The notes: a model not told the origin generated them from the letters alone. Positions 11,801-25,300 are shown, numbered from the stretch's first letter. The stretch: 64,000 bases of DNA from Parietaria judaica (GCA_954871525.1 OX940864.1:22810001-22874000), one strand, 5' to 3'. Made by a program: numbers and translations.

Positions 11801-14040
11801 TGGGCTACACAAAACAACATGTTGTGGAAGTGAAGATCATCTACATAGCACCACGGAACCCCATTGTGGATTAAGTATTTCGCTATCGACCTTCCCACCT
11901 TCAAAATAGTCTTCGGTTAAAACATCAAATCGACCCTTTTTTGCATTCCCGAAAGCCTATCGAACAACGCATGGGCAATGGCGGGACCGGAAACACTTCC
12001 GCCGCCTCTGGTCTTGTCCTCTTCCCATTTTTTGGCCGTTGCCTCCCTAAGGTTTCTCTTCTCTAGCCGTGCCACTTCTCTTTCAACGTTCACAGGCACG
12101 GTCTCGTCTTCATTGCAAGAATCACCAACGCTATGCAAAGTATTCTCCCTTATGTTAACCTCTAAATCGTGTTTCTTCTGCTTCTTCGTCTGGGAAATCA
12201 ACAATGTCTCCCTAATGAGGTTACACACGTTGTTAGGTATTTCAGTACACGGCGCGACATTTTTATTCTTATCGGTGCTGGCCAAATGTTGTTTCATTCT
12301 TGTGATTCTGCCACCTCCGATCTCCTTCCCGCAGTAATTGCACTTGAAGCCCGAGTTGTTGCTCGAATCCCCATAGGGAGTGCAATGCTCCCTCGCAACG
12401 TTGTCTTTACTCATCTTCAAATTAAACAACAAGAAGAATTATGAGAATAATTAAAAGCAGCAAGACAAATGGCAAAAATAGGTACATATGCCGCAAAATA
12501 TAATATTGCCTCAAATCTGAAATTAAATTGCACAAAAATCTAAAATTATTATACAAATAAATATTTAATGCAAGCCAACAGCAAGAAAAGTCAGTTTATT
12601 ACCTCAAAAATTACAAAAATATAAACTTTGAAGGCTTTTGCCGCAATTAAGAGCTTATCCAAATTCGAGTTTTTTTTAATTTGTTTTAAAATTGATTAAG
12701 CTCAAACCTGAAATTAAATTGAACCAAAATCTCACATTATTATAGGAATAATTATTTAACGAAAGCTAACAGCATGAAAAGTCACTTGATTACCTTTGAA
12801 ATAATAATAAAAAAAAGATAAACTTAACGACTTTTGCCACAATTATGAGAATAGCCAAATTGTCATCGAATCTGAAAATAAATTACACCAAAATATCATA
12901 TTATTATTTCAAAAAATATTTAATCAATGAAAACACTAAAAAAATGAGTAGATTACCTCACAAATAAAAAAATCAACTTATAATACTTTTGCCGCAATTA
13001 TGAGAAAATCATATTTAAGCTCAAATATGTAAAAAAAGAAGAAGACCAAAATCAGATATTAATATTTCAATAACTGATTAATGAAAGAGAGACATAAAAA
13101 AATTGATTAAATTACTTCAAAAATTAAAAAATGTAAATTTCTATACTTTTATATAAAAAACCCAAAAAAAAAAAAAATTGTAATCTTGAAATTCAAGACC
13201 TCAAAGCCCTACAAACTCATAATTTTTACTAACTACAACCTTTTAAAGCCTATACAAACAATAAATCATCAAAAAAATATCTATATTTTTTAGCAAATTT
13301 CAAAATTTCGTATACTTTTGCCTAACAAGTATAAAAATTTGAATTTCCTCTAAATCTAACAAAATAATTACAAACTAAGTAATGAAAACAAGTTTTCATC
13401 AATATATATTCATAAGAATGCAAAATAACAACTCAAAATCACAAAAGTACCAATCTTTATCCATTTCCAATCATAAATCATATGAGAAACTAACTCTTAA
13501 GTTTTGAACTCATCCAAATCTTCTCAAAATCGTGAAATTGAGTAAATATCAAAGAACAAATGCATGATTCATATAGACCTATCATTATAAGTCATAAATC
13601 TACCAAAAAGTTCAAAAAAATTAGACCAAATACGCTGAAAAATGCCTAAATCAAAACTTTACAAATTTATGCCTTTAATCGAATAATAAGTGAAAACCAG
13701 AGAAAGAATCGAAAAAAGCTTCACTTACCACTTTGATTTTTGACGTTTTGCATATGAAATGGCCTTCGGCGGTCGAAGATGGCGAGAAGCTACGGTTTTC
13801 AACGATTCTCGCCGAAAAAAGTATATTTGTACCTCAGAATTTTTTTTATTTCACCGAAAAGTACCTCTTTTTTACACTGCAGAAAACGATAATCGATTGG
13901 TAAAATGCTTCTCGGTTTTTGCAATAATCGTCGAAAACCTCATAAAACGAGAACTAGTATAGCCGAATATTTACCGGTGAGCATCGGTAACAACAAAAAT
14001 CGTCGATTATCAACGATAATCGTCGAGAAGTCGAACCTTG
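8840..14040 (-). mobile_element. hAT-1, complete hAT transposon with TIRs and 8-bp TSD
   Basis: The left end CAAGGTTCAACTT (8840-8852) and the right end (reverse complement CAAGGTTCGACTT, 14028-14040) are 13-bp terminal inverted repeats with one mismatch. They are flanked by the identical 8-bp duplication TGATCTCA (8832-8839 and 14041-14048), the target-site size of hAT elements. Both subterminal regions are crowded with CGATTA, CGATAATC and TCGACGA motifs (8870-9000 and 13880-14030), the usual pattern of transposase-binding repeats. The 5.2-kb interior carries a decayed hAT transposase gene on the minus strand plus about 1.3 kb of AT-rich leader DNA (12433-13740). Confidence 0.93.
9411..12432 (-). 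pseudogene. hAT transposase (BED finger, DUF659, hAT C-terminal dimerisation), decayed
   Basis: The gene is read on the minus strand. The first exon (from the Met at about 12414) has a BED-type zinc finger, CNYCGKEIGGG...H...C, and then reaches an in-frame TAA near 11917. Past that stop the same frame continues with recognisable DUF659 sequence (about 11800-11915, with VPWCYVDDLHFHNMLF) to a GT donor. The next exon (from about 11708) contains the DUF659 core FGVTIMSDGWT. Its frame then shifts near 11390, where a segment of the KYNFYWTPC type lies in another frame. A repeat of ATCGAGCACCTGGCCGT (near 11222 and 11275) disrupts the following part. The dimerisation domain is at 10215-10406 (ASACERNWSTF) and runs into an in-frame TAG near 10216, beyond which the acidic tail continues in frame. 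At least two stops and two frame changes mean it cannot make a full transposase as it stands. Confidence 0.85.
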
Positions 14041-14048
14041 TGATCTCA
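14028..14048 (-). repeat. hAT-1 right TIR and target duplication
   Basis: The TIR, read on the minus strand as CAAGGTTCGACTT, is followed on the plus strand by TGATCTCA, identical to the left duplication. Confidence 0.93.
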
Positions 14049-14079
14049 TATAAATTATGCACGCTTTAATGCAGTAAAA

Positions 14080-14240
14080 CTTCGTTTGAATTAATTACCT
14101 CGGTTAAATTATACTTTTGGCTTATTCTAATTATGTAAAAAAATACTAGATTAATATTCAATAAATTAACAACCTCGATAACATAATAAAATTCTTCAGC
14201 CTCTCACATAATTTACTGATGGTAATTATACTTAATATAA
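14080..14240 (+). repeat. dispersed repeat family A, copy 2
   Basis: This segment contains CAATAAATTAACAACCTCG and ATAACATAATAAAATTCTTC, a direct diverged match to the block at 1-130. It lies just outside the right end of hAT-1. Confidence 0.5.
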
Positions 14241-14422
14241 TATTGGTAGCACAATAGAATAATTATTTTTTTTCCAACTTATACAAAAAATTCTAAAAAT
14301 TTATTAGGATAAAAAATTATTTTTCAAATAAAAAAAAAATTAAGGAAGCAATATATCATTATCATATATAGGAAGGTCAACGTTCAAAATTAAATTTCTA
14401 GCCTTCTATGTTTAAAGCTGTT

Positions 14423-14477
<55 letters not shown>

Positions 14478-16149
14478 TGTGTGTATTAATAACAAGTTAG
14501 ACTCCACTTGTGTTGTGGCCCTTAATGATCAAAGTGCGTAGCTATTAGCTTAATACTTATGGATCATGAGCTAAACTTTTTTACTCTATTAATGAAAAGA
14601 AAAGAATATACAGTTTATGAATTATTAAATTATGCTTAGTGCGGGCGCAGGTAGGCCGGCCCGGTATGCCAACCAAAAAGGGCGGACGGTTAGTAAATTA
14701 AAACCTCATTTGGTCATCTCGATTTTCAGAGCGGATGAGTTTTGGCAGCTTGATTGTATCCACGGATCGGAGAATCTAGAGTCATGCCCAAGCGAGTGAG
14801 CCCGCACCCTGAAAATCTCAGGACAACCCGTGACCGTCCGGTCTGATGTGGTCAATATTAATTTTTATAGTTATTTTTTAGTTATATGTAAAGTTGTAAC
14901 CATCATAACTCTAAATCTGCACTAAGCTATGATCTATATTTCAACTCAAATTATATAAATGGGTGCAATATATATTACATATCTATAGCTTTTCCTGCCG
15001 TACGTCCTTAATACGTAAATACCACTATTCAATATTTATAATATCTTAGTGAGTTATAAAATGTTACAATGTTTAATGATGGTGAATTATTAATTTATAT
15101 ATGAAGTGAGATGTATATATAAAAATTATTATCTTATTAATTTTGTAACTGAGATCGGAAAAAAAATATTTAATTAAATTTATTAATATACCGAGTATTA
15201 ATTTATGTACATATATAGATTTATTGATATCGCTCAAGAACGATAAAAAAAAAGGTACTGTCACTGAACTAACCTATACATAGTGCAGCATAATCTATAT
15301 AAATGCTCAATATTTTTTTGTGCACAATATCATAAACTAATTATGCAGTTGATAATATATAATTCATTTACTAATCATCTCGCTGGCTAGCTAGATCCTG
15401 AAAGGTTAAAATGAAAGTGAGAAAAGGACTCAAATTGATAATAGAGTGGGTGAGAGATTGTGATGCCTGTGTAGTCCATGATTGAAGAAGAGTCTCTCTC
15501 ATGCACTTAAAGACTCTCTCTCTCTCTCATAGACATAGTGATAATAACGCTTACATGTTCATACTTATCTTCCAGGAAATTAGCTTATGTATATCGCTAC
15601 ATCAAAACTAGTGTCGTTCCGCCCCGACCCGTGAATGCAAGATGGCTAGCCCGGTGCAGGTTGGCTAGTCCGTGCCTATAATTTGTTTGGGCAGTCACGG
15701 TGCATATGAACAACCCATGTCCATCGTAAATGCGAGCAGATTGCAATAAAAACGCGGGACGGACAAAACAACTCATGACTTGCCGGTTCAAAGAGGAGAA
15801 CACTAGTCAAAACACATTTCGACTACATAATTTTGTGGCCATCAATTTTTGTGTGTTTATGAAAATTGCTCGCCTTTGGAATTGGTATGAACAAATGCCT
15901 CTACTACATTATTGAATTGATTAGGACCGTTTTATTGAATTCCCAAGTCATATAAGGTGTCACATGATTTTTCAACGATAAGCATTTAAATCTTCAGTCC
16001 TTCGCTATTATTAGCCTATGGCTGCAAAATGTTTTTGCAATACCTTCTTTCACTTATTTGTGTGTGCGCCGCTCGAGACTATTCTAGAATCTTCATTACG
16101 CTTGAGAAACTCAAACTCCAAAATCATTAATAGTGACCATTTACAAAAT
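14241..16149. other. AT-rich intergenic DNA
   Basis: No gene is recognised. It contains a TA microsatellite (14426-14474), short GC-rich islands with GGCCGGCCCGG-type motifs near 14640-14860 and 15610-15690 (probably eroded transposon ends), and a CT/GA-rich stretch near 15490-15530. The short open frames lack domains. Confidence 0.5.
14426..14474. repeat. (AT)n microsatellite
   Basis: An uninterrupted AT run of about 24 units. Confidence 0.95.
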
Positions 16150-16290
16150 ATCATAAACTTAATAAATAAAACATCTATAAATTAGTATTATTAGGACCAT
16201 AGGATTTTATTATTCTACCAAGTTTATTAATTTATGCAAGGAGAACTTAGTCATGTTAGTTCGAGCCGGGACAATACAAAAGTAATATTT
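16150..16290 (-). repeat. dispersed repeat family A, copy 3 (inverted)
   Basis: The reverse complement reads through GACTAAGTTCTCC, CATAAATTAATAAAC and AATAATAAAATCC, matching the order of motifs in the copies at 1-130 and 14080-14240. Confidence 0.5.
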
Positions 16291-16789
16291 TACGGGGGTT
16301 ATGAATTTTCTCAGGGCAGGGCCTAAGATTGTCGTGTTTTGTCTGAGGTCTAAGAAAAGTAAATTGTCGGGGTCTATAAGTATATAAAAATAAAATTTTC
16401 TATTTAGTTAAATATAAACTAATTATATATAAATTTGGGAGCTCAATACGCCGACTTTGCTCGTCTATAATCAGGGCCGGACCTAACTTTTCACAATGTC
16501 CTAGTTGATTGTTTAGCTCCTAATTTGCTATCAAGTCTGTCTTGTGTTTGCTATTTGCCTAATTTTGCATAAATGTGATGAATACCTAATTAAAATGATT
16601 TGATTTTATCTTTTTCATACCATACACGACAATATTGAAAAGAAATTCCATTAGTCCTTATGACTCAGTCCTTGATCATACAACTTAATGGAGCAAGAGA
16701 TTTATTTTTCTCTTTTGTAAAGCATACAAGAATAATGACAAAACAATCCATGTATATATGCACTTCTCTTAAAAGCTCATATTATAAAA

Positions 16790-17331
16790 TAGGGGTGAAA
16801 CCGGAATCGGGAACCGGTAAATTAGTCTTTTTTTGCCCCTGTTCCGAAAAATAGAGAAGCTTTTTTTTTTTTTCATACCCGTTCCGGTAACGGTTCCTAG
16901 GCTCTAAATTTCCCGGTTCCGATAACGGGAACCGGCTCCGATTACGGTTCCAATTCTAAAATTTCCCGGTTCTGATTCTCAATTTCCCATATCTAAAAAC
17001 GTTTGACTTAAAAATGACATGTAGTTTTTAAAATATCAGTAGTTAAAAACTATTCATAGTATAAAAACAACAATAAAAATATATATTACACTAAAAACGA
17101 CATACTAAAAACTTAAAAATGACATGGAATTTAAAACCGGAACCAGTACCAAAAACCGGGAAATATTTTTTAGGTACCAGTTCCGGTTCTTGGTTCAGAA
17201 AACCGGGAACCAGGAAGTACTGGTTGCTGGTTTTAAGCTAAATTTCCCGGATTTTTTTTTATAAAATCGGTCCGGTACCGGTACCGGAACCGGGACAAAA
17301 CTAAGAAACAGTTACAAAATTTTCACCCCTA
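16790..17331. mobile_element. non-autonomous hAT element (MITE)
   Basis: The ends are TAGGGGTGAAACC and (reverse complement) TAGGGGTGAAAATT. The interior is packed with GGAACCGG/CCGGTTCC and TTTCCCGG motifs on both sides. The flanks TTATAAAA (16782-16789) and TAATAAAA (17333-17340) form an 8-bp duplication with one mismatch, allowing one extra A at the right border. No open frame of transposase type is present, so it must depend on an autonomous hAT element elsewhere. Confidence 0.75.
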
Positions 17332-19019
17332 ATAATAAAATCATTCAAGCTCAATTGATTAACAGGACACTTTCATTATTAGTCTTTCCTATGTATCTCT
17401 AACGGTCATATTTTTAATGAACATCTTTAATACAAGTACATATGAAGATTAAGCAAGTTCATTAAAAATCACACTACCATAAATAGATAAGATTTAAGAA
17501 AGATGTATAACACAATCATGAGACTCATAGACATCTCTTATAATATTATTGGCTAAAAGATGTTGGTATGTTTAGAAATGGGGCCTTATTATTGGTGGAA
17601 AGCATAAAGACCAACTTGTCTACTAGCAAAACTAGCTCTAGAAAGCTCATGGAATTGTAGAGCCACATAAAGAGGTTCATTCATAGTCCTTTGAAGAAAA
17701 GTAGATTGGTGGTTGCTTTAATGTTATTGTTAGGTGGAAAAGAGGGGAAAAGGGTGTGTTAATTTGTCCAATGAACTTTGAGATTTTGGAGAATATTACT
17801 CCAACTGGAGCTCAATTATTGCTAGAATCCAAGACTTTCAATCCAAACAAGTACTACCATTTTGTTACTAGTTAATCTATAACGGTTGGGTCTCAAATAA
17901 AATGTTTACATATGATAGAGGAAATGTTTGCTAAATCATGGACATTATGGAATACAACTTAAAATGCATTGTCAAATTGAGTGCAAATGATGTTCTTTTT
18001 CCTTGTTTAAAGGAAAGTGATCGGCAATCTATGTAACTATGTATCATATGAATGGTAAGACCAAATGAGGTAATTAACGATGATACCTTATTCGGCGTTC
18101 TACTTTGATTAGTATATATATTTTTATTATATATAGGGATATGTGCGGGAGAAGTATCTAATCTTGTGCCAAGTACACCAACATATTTTCAATCATGTGT
18201 TTATAGATGTAAAAAATACTCAAAAGTCACAAAACGGTGTCGAGGTCCAATTCTGTCCATGTCAAGTTAACGTTTGTTAAGAAAAAGAAACACGTCTATC
18301 TTTAGTTTAAATAATGATCGAATAGTTAAATATTTCAGAGTTTAATCATAAATGTATCGTATTTCTTATGTAACAGACATTAACGGGACATGGATAGAAA
18401 TGGACATCAAGACTGTTTTTGGCTTTTGAACACTATTGCCAATATAGATAAAAAAAATTGAGAATACATCGATGCATTATGCATTTAGTATAAGATACGA
18501 TATTTGGGAATGAAAAACATCGAGAAACTGAGCGTCTTTGCTCACCCAATAATGTTCAAAACTTTTACTAGAATTGAACAACACCTTCAGTTTGCATGGA
18601 CAGCCTAAAGTCCTAGAGGTTTATGTTTGTGTCCTTGGTGGATGTACATACTCATACTCTAATCTTCATTGTTGTTGATGGTCTACTCACGATCAAGACT
18701 TTACTAGGATAAACGTGGTCGACGTTTACATTTTTAATTTCAATTACATTAATAAAGAATTTATATCGTCTCATAATTTATTAGCTCGAACCTAGAACCG
18801 GGATATTGACAGCACCCGGAGAAAAAAATTTCACCCCTAGTTGACGCCCGGTTGTCTTCTTTAGAATTCAGTAGCATCGCAACGGGGCCATAGAAAAGCT
18901 AAAAATTTCCATTTCCACAACTTATTAGTAATAATAATTAACAGGCCTGAAACTTATCAGTCCTTACCAAATAAATGAACTGGGCCTAAACTACTAAAAG
19001 CCCATTAGCTAAATGGGCC
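17332..19019. other. intergenic DNA upstream of the golgin gene
   Basis: No gene is seen. Near 18785-18850 a short remnant with CTAGAACCGGGATATTGAC and TTTCACCCCTAG resembles an eroded hAT end. The last few hundred bases are likely promoter for the downstream gene, though no clear TATA box was found. Confidence 0.45.
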
Positions 19020-19345
19020 GTGGAGGCATAGCCCTTATCGTGTGCCTCCACCGTAGCAGAACATTTTCCTCATTCTCGCTCGTGCTTTGTCTGTCCAACG
19101 CGAGCGAGCAACTAACGACTCCTTTGAGATCGTACTCTTCAATGGCGGAAGAACCATCGTTTTCATGATCGCAACGTAGTGCATTCAATTCGTAACCAGT
19201 TTCTCTGATCCCGCCGAATCCACCGTGCTTCGGATCGAATTGCGGGGTCATCTTTGCTCTCAGAAGCGTTGTTTCTCGATTACCTGATCATCATTTTGTT
19301 TCCTGAATCGGAGTGATTCCTGGATCTGGAGCGAGCTCTGTTTCC

Positions 19346-22300
19346 ATGGCTTCGTGGCTGAAAGCTGCAGAAGGTACGAAAATACTAGCTTCGGTTTTCG
19401 TTTTTTATATTTATGCCTGGGCTCGTTTTCGTGTAGTTTTTTTGTTTGCGTAGAGTCGATTGATAGTAGTAAGCTCGGATGTTATGTTCTGCAATTCGTG
19501 CTTGCCAATGGCTGAAATGGCTATTCCGTGGTGTGGCATTAGATTCGTTTGAATAGGGTTGTGGCGTTTTGTGCCATTATCATGATGAACTCAATGCCTG
19601 TCTGAGGCACTAGTTACATAGATGGTCGGTTTCGCGAGGTTGTTTTGATCAAAGATTCTGTCAAGTTAGAGATTTAGTGAGGTGAATAATCCCGATTTTG
19701 GAGGTTGCGATAAAAATGGGTCTCGATATTGTGAAAGCCAAACCAGATTATGGAGTTCCTATGGGGTGGCATTGTCTTAATTCCTACAGGATCATGGCGA
19801 CTTTTTGAGATTGCTGGGTTAGTGAGGCGTGGTTGGTGTTGATCAGCTGGTTTCCATGGTTAGAGATCTAGTCGGTGCTTTTTTTCCGCATTTTGGAGTT
19901 TCTATGGGGTGGCATTGTCTTAATTCCTACAGGATCATGGTGACTTTTTGAAATTGCTGGGTTAGTGAGGCGTGGTTTGTGTTGATCAACGGGTTTCCGT
20001 GGTTAGAGATCTAGTCAGTGCTTTTTTCCGCATTTTGGAGTTCCTATGGGGTGGCATTGTTTTAATTCCTACAGGATCATGGTGACTTTTTGAGGTTGCT
20101 GGGTTAGTGAGGCGTAGTTGGTGTTGATCAGCTGGTTTCCATGGTTAGCGGTACTTTTGTCCGCGTTTTGAAGTTCCTGTGTACTCAAGTTGAGTTATGG
20201 CGTCTCTTGCTGTCGTCGTGAACTCTGGCGTTTCTGAGATAGGAATTAAAGCATATTTTGCCTGGGAATTCGAGTTAGAAACTTTCTCCGTTCTTTGACC
20301 CACATTGGAGATTGCAGAGAAATTCTGGTCTGATTTTTCCTTCGAGTTAGCAATTTGATCAGCAAAGTGAAAATAGAAGCTCTGCTCAGCAGGTTTAAAG
20401 ATGCATAAATGGAGTTCTGGAGATCCAAATCTGTCCCCACGCAATGATTAACACATAGATATTTCTCACAACTAAACTTTGAATTCACTCAAGCTAATAG
20501 AAGCTGACTGTTAGGAGTAATTAGGATTATTATAGGTTATTCAGACTATTTAATTATGTCCTGTTAGTTGGTTATGAATTATGTCATTTAAATTACTTTA
20601 TTATGCTTTAAGGTTCGGTTGTATTATGTTTAAAGGGTTAAGCTGGTCGGACCGGGCCCGATCTGACCTATTAGGTTGAAATATCCCGGTCTAATTAAGA
20701 GACCTTAATCATTCACTAAGTTTAATCTCTCTTAAAATAGGAGAGATTGAGTTCTGTAACACTCTCGTTACGAGAATTTTGGGTTGTAACACGGACACCA
20801 AGTCTTTAATTGAAGTAACACATAAATAACCAATAATTTTCTGTCCTATAACCAATTAGTTAAACGCCAAGATCAATTTTTTTAACAACTCCCAATTACC
20901 ATAAGGATCCTCTTTGAGAGGATTGTGATATGAACTATCCTTTTGTGGACATATACAAATGGCTATAAGCCAATGAGTAGAATGACGCCTAACGATCAGC
21001 TGAAATTCCATCTTTAAGTAGCGGCTGGGAAGTCACTGATACCTTTCTTGCATAGGAATATAAATTCCTCAACTATGGGAAATGAAAAATGATAAGTTTT
21101 GGAATTCAATTTTATAGCATCTGTCCTTTCTATCCTCGAAGAAGATTAATTGCAATCAATATGAGCCCATCAAATACTAGGCCTATGACAATGTATAATC
21201 TCGTGAGAATCATTTACGCTTAAAAGAAACTTCTAAAAGGAGGGGTTTCATAGGTTTACAATTACAACTCATCAAGCATTCCTTATTCACTATCATCAGC
21301 CTCATTGGGCGCCATTTAATTTACCTCACAATACTTGTATTCGTATTATGCTAAGAATGTATAACTTTATGATGTCATTTTTTCTTGGTTTAAGGTCTGT
21401 TTGAAGTTGTTGATAGAAAGGCAAAGTTGGTTGTCAGTGAGTTGGGTGAAGAGCAATCTGATTCCCAGCCTTCAGGTATTTCTTGTTAAATTTCCATTTC
21501 CTCTAACATAGATTGCTTAAAATTTTCGTCGTCCACTTATCAATTGACCAAAAGTATACCTAGAGACCAATGTAAATTACACCGACAATTATGTGTTAAT
21601 TGTCCTTGCAATTGCTTTAATATGCTTCCGATCCGAGCATCAAAAGTTCGACTTGACTGATGATAACCTTAGCGAACAACTTTCTGGCTAATAATTAAAA
21701 TATTAAGTACGAGAAATATGAGGCAAGCTGAAACTTTTTAAATTGGCGAGAATTGGGATAATTTTCTAGTAGGAAATCTATTTAGTTGAGAAATTGTTTT
21801 TGGGAAGGAAAATTGCATCACCGAAAAAAGCTCTAAGAGGGTTGTTAGCTGTCAGTTTCAACTCGAAATTTACTCATTTTATCTGCTATCAGATTTTTCA
21901 TGCAATTTGTCTCTCACTTTTATTTTGACTTTAAATTTCTTGATGAAGTGGCATCCAATGGGCAAGGATCTGAAGCAAAGAAAACAAAGCCAAAGCCAAA
22001 GAAAAAGGTATTTTTCCATTTAGTTAGTCTATAACCACTATTAGTAAAGTACAGATTCTTCACGTATGTAAACAAATTATATGGATATATACTTATTGCT
22101 ACATAAGCATTCGTTCTAAGACAAGTTGGCTTGTTGTCTCACTGATGTTTTGATATCAGGCTCTAAAGCGACAATCCAAAGATGGGATCTCCAAAGCAAG
22201 TGATGTTGCACGTGAGCAAACTGGCAATCTTGCTCCACAAGAAATTAAAGTAACACTTGATAAGGATAGGGGCGCTCCATTGATTAAGAAAGATGGCGGC

Positions 22301-25300
22301 GAATCCGGAGAGCATGTGATCCAAAAAACCAATGAGGAAGTAGGTAATTTAGGCAATGATTCGTTGGTATCAGGCATCGCTATAACAAATTCCTCAGTGA
22401 ATGACAGCACGGAAAATGAAACTGATCATGGGAAAGTTCAAGTACCTGATACCGAGGATATCACAGTCACATCTACTTTGAAGGGAAACCTCCCCATTGA
22501 GACCACCAGAGAAGCAAGTGAAGAAAATTCCTCAAATTTGCTCTCGAAAGAAACTGAGATAATAAATGAAAATCATGCAGTAGTGGTTGAACGAGAGGTT
22601 CAACGTGGAGATTCAGATGCTCCTCCAGAGATTGACCAAGTGGCATCCGAGTCTCAGAAAATTGATGTTGAAAACAACAGTGAAGTTCCGTTGAAGGTCA
22701 TTAATGACAAGATTGAAGCGTCCGTCAATCAAACGAAGCAAGACGAACAAAAACCGGACACGTCTCAGAAAGAAGAGGACCAACTTGATGAGGTTAAGTG
22801 TTTGATATTGGGAAAAAACCTCAGAATCCTCATTTTTGTAATTTTTCAGTCCTTTCTTTTCTGGGTTATTCTTCTACAGGTTCCAATTCTATGATTTGTT
22901 TCGTGCAGGCTCAAGGACTTCTTAAAACTGCGATCTCCACAGGCCATTCTAAAGAGGCAAGGTTGGCTAGGGTAAGCTCTAATGGGATCCAAAGTTATAG
23001 TTGAAACTTGAAACATAGAAATTAATTCCTTAAAATTTATTTAGTTTGTTGTTTTCTAATTAATATTGTTATGTTTATGTTTATGCTTAGTTAGTCTTAT
23101 GTGTGTGGACTTGTCTAATACTAGGTAAGCCCTTAGTAGTCGATTAGTGTCATTTGAAGCTTTTGTGATTAATGAAAATATCAGTAATTAATTTTCAAAT
23201 TACAACATATATATTGCCCTACACATTGAGTTGCCTCCTAAAGCTACAATTATTTGGAACGATCAATGAAAATGCATGGATAAATCTTATGCTCATATTC
23301 CATGCAACTAGAACATTTTTCGCACTGTCTCTGTGATCCCCTTATATGTTTGAAAAAAAAAAAAAAACTTTTCATGTTTTTAATTGTTCTTTCATCTCGT
23401 TTAGGTGTGCGCAAATCTTTCATCCAGACTTCAAGAATACAAAGCTGAAAATGCACAATTAGAGGAACTTCTAGTTGCAGAGGTAAACTCCTCATTCGGC
23501 CCATGTTAAGTTTTACGTATACGTACCCAAGTTTTTGTTGAGAATGAGTATATATATATATATAGCGCGTTCTTAATTATTAGAAGCTATTTCATAGATT
23601 AGAGGTATAAAATAGATTAGAGGTATAAAGCGTGTTCTTTGAACAAATTTGGTCGCGTAGAACTGTATTTATGAAAGGAATTTTTTTTTTATGGAATAAT
23701 AGTATTCGGAGGTTATCCCGAAACCCACTGTTTCTTTCCTCTTCTTGAACAGAGAGAGCTTAGTAAATCATACGAGTCACACATAAAGCAGCTTCAGAAC
23801 CAAGTGTCAGAATCAAAAGGCGAGGTGACAAGAGTAGAGACAGGTATGGTTGAGGCCTTAGCAGCTAAAAATTCTGAAATTGAGGCACTTGTTAACTCTA
23901 TGGAAGCACTCAAGAAGCAAGCTGCTTTATCTGAAGGAAGTCTGGCTTCACTGCAGGTCCAATACACTTGTATAGATTTTTCCTTCTCATTTTCGATGTC
24001 GATTTCTTGTTTTACAATTAATAGGTTATATTGCAATTGAACTCAGATTTTATCAGCCTGAGGTTTTTATACAGACTAATCATGTTTATCTAGGCTAATA
24101 TGGAGTCTATCATGAGAAATAGGGAGCTTGCAGAAACAAGAATGATGCAGGCAAGTGTTTTCTTTTTTTTTTCTTTTTTTTTTCTTCTCGCAAATTATAC
24201 TTTTTCTTGTTTTGGTTATATCGTGAGTCTTTAAGATTATTTAGCTACTGTTTCTTATTAAGGCCTATATTATTTGAAATTTATTTAGTATTTCTCAATT
24301 GATTATTGTTATATTTTTAACGTGATAGAATCTTATGTAATACAGGTTTATTTGTGTAATATTAGGCTCCATGATTAGTAGTCCATAGTTTGTGTTTAAG
24401 TATTCTTTTAGCGGAATTTAATAATAAAGGGTGAGTATTGTTTCTGTGAGTATCTTCAGGCTCTGCGGGAGGAGCTGGCTTGTGCAGAACGGAGGGCGGA
24501 AGAGGAGCGGTCAGCCCATAATGCCACTAAAATGGTTTATACCAATTATAATCTCTATTTTTTTGAAAAATGTTTTCCAATTTTTTTCTTGACTAAATTC
24601 ATTTCTATTGGCTTGAACAGGCTTCAATGGAGAGAGAAGTGGAATTGGAACATAGAGCCATAGAGTCATCCACAGCCCTCGCCAGGATTCAGGTAATGTA
24701 AGGATTCTCTATGGAAGCGACTAATTATCCTGATGAGTTCAAGCGGTGATTCTTATGCTTTTGTGATATAAACACAAGCCAACGAAAATTCACCAGGACG
24801 ATGAATTTCCAACTACTTTTATTGATGAAATTAACAATACAAAACGAGCGGTTGGTCCTTCGAGAACAAGACCAAAGCTCTCCAAAGACATAAGCAATAT
24901 GCGAAAACAATCGTGCCATCGCCACCTAGGAATTGACGCCTATATGGTGATTAAAAAACCCAAATCACCACTTATTGTAAATTACCATAAAAGCCCTTAG
25001 TGTCATAAAATAACAAAAAATACTTAATTGGACATAAAATAATATTAAATTGCCTTTCCCCTTCGATAAGTGATCAAAGGAAGTCAGTACATTTTGCCAC
25101 TAAGAAAATTAAGAAGACTTATACTCTCAATATTACGCAGAGAATCGCCGATGAGAGAACAGCAAAAGCAGCAGATCTTGAGCAGAAGTTGGCGCTGCTT
25201 GAGGTACTGAGAAATTATCCCATGTTTCCGCAGCATCATATCATGCTCATTTTTCTGTTTTATGTTCCAGAACTTATTGCTAATAGCATTATATACAATC

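Noticed and set aside
19009..19251. 80-residue minus-strand frame upstream of golgin
   Set aside because: It lies in the presumed promoter and 5' UTR of golgin, with no domain and no start context of note.
20510..20865. TGTTAGGAG...TTTAACA block in golgin intron 1 as a solo LTR
   Set aside because: It has LTR-like termini and a GGCCCGATCTGACC core, but the flanks (CTGAC and ACTCC) do not form a duplication, so I did not call it.
24725..24925. minus-strand open frame in golgin intron 10
   Set aside because: It is intronic, has no domain and no splice or start support. It is probably an old insertion.
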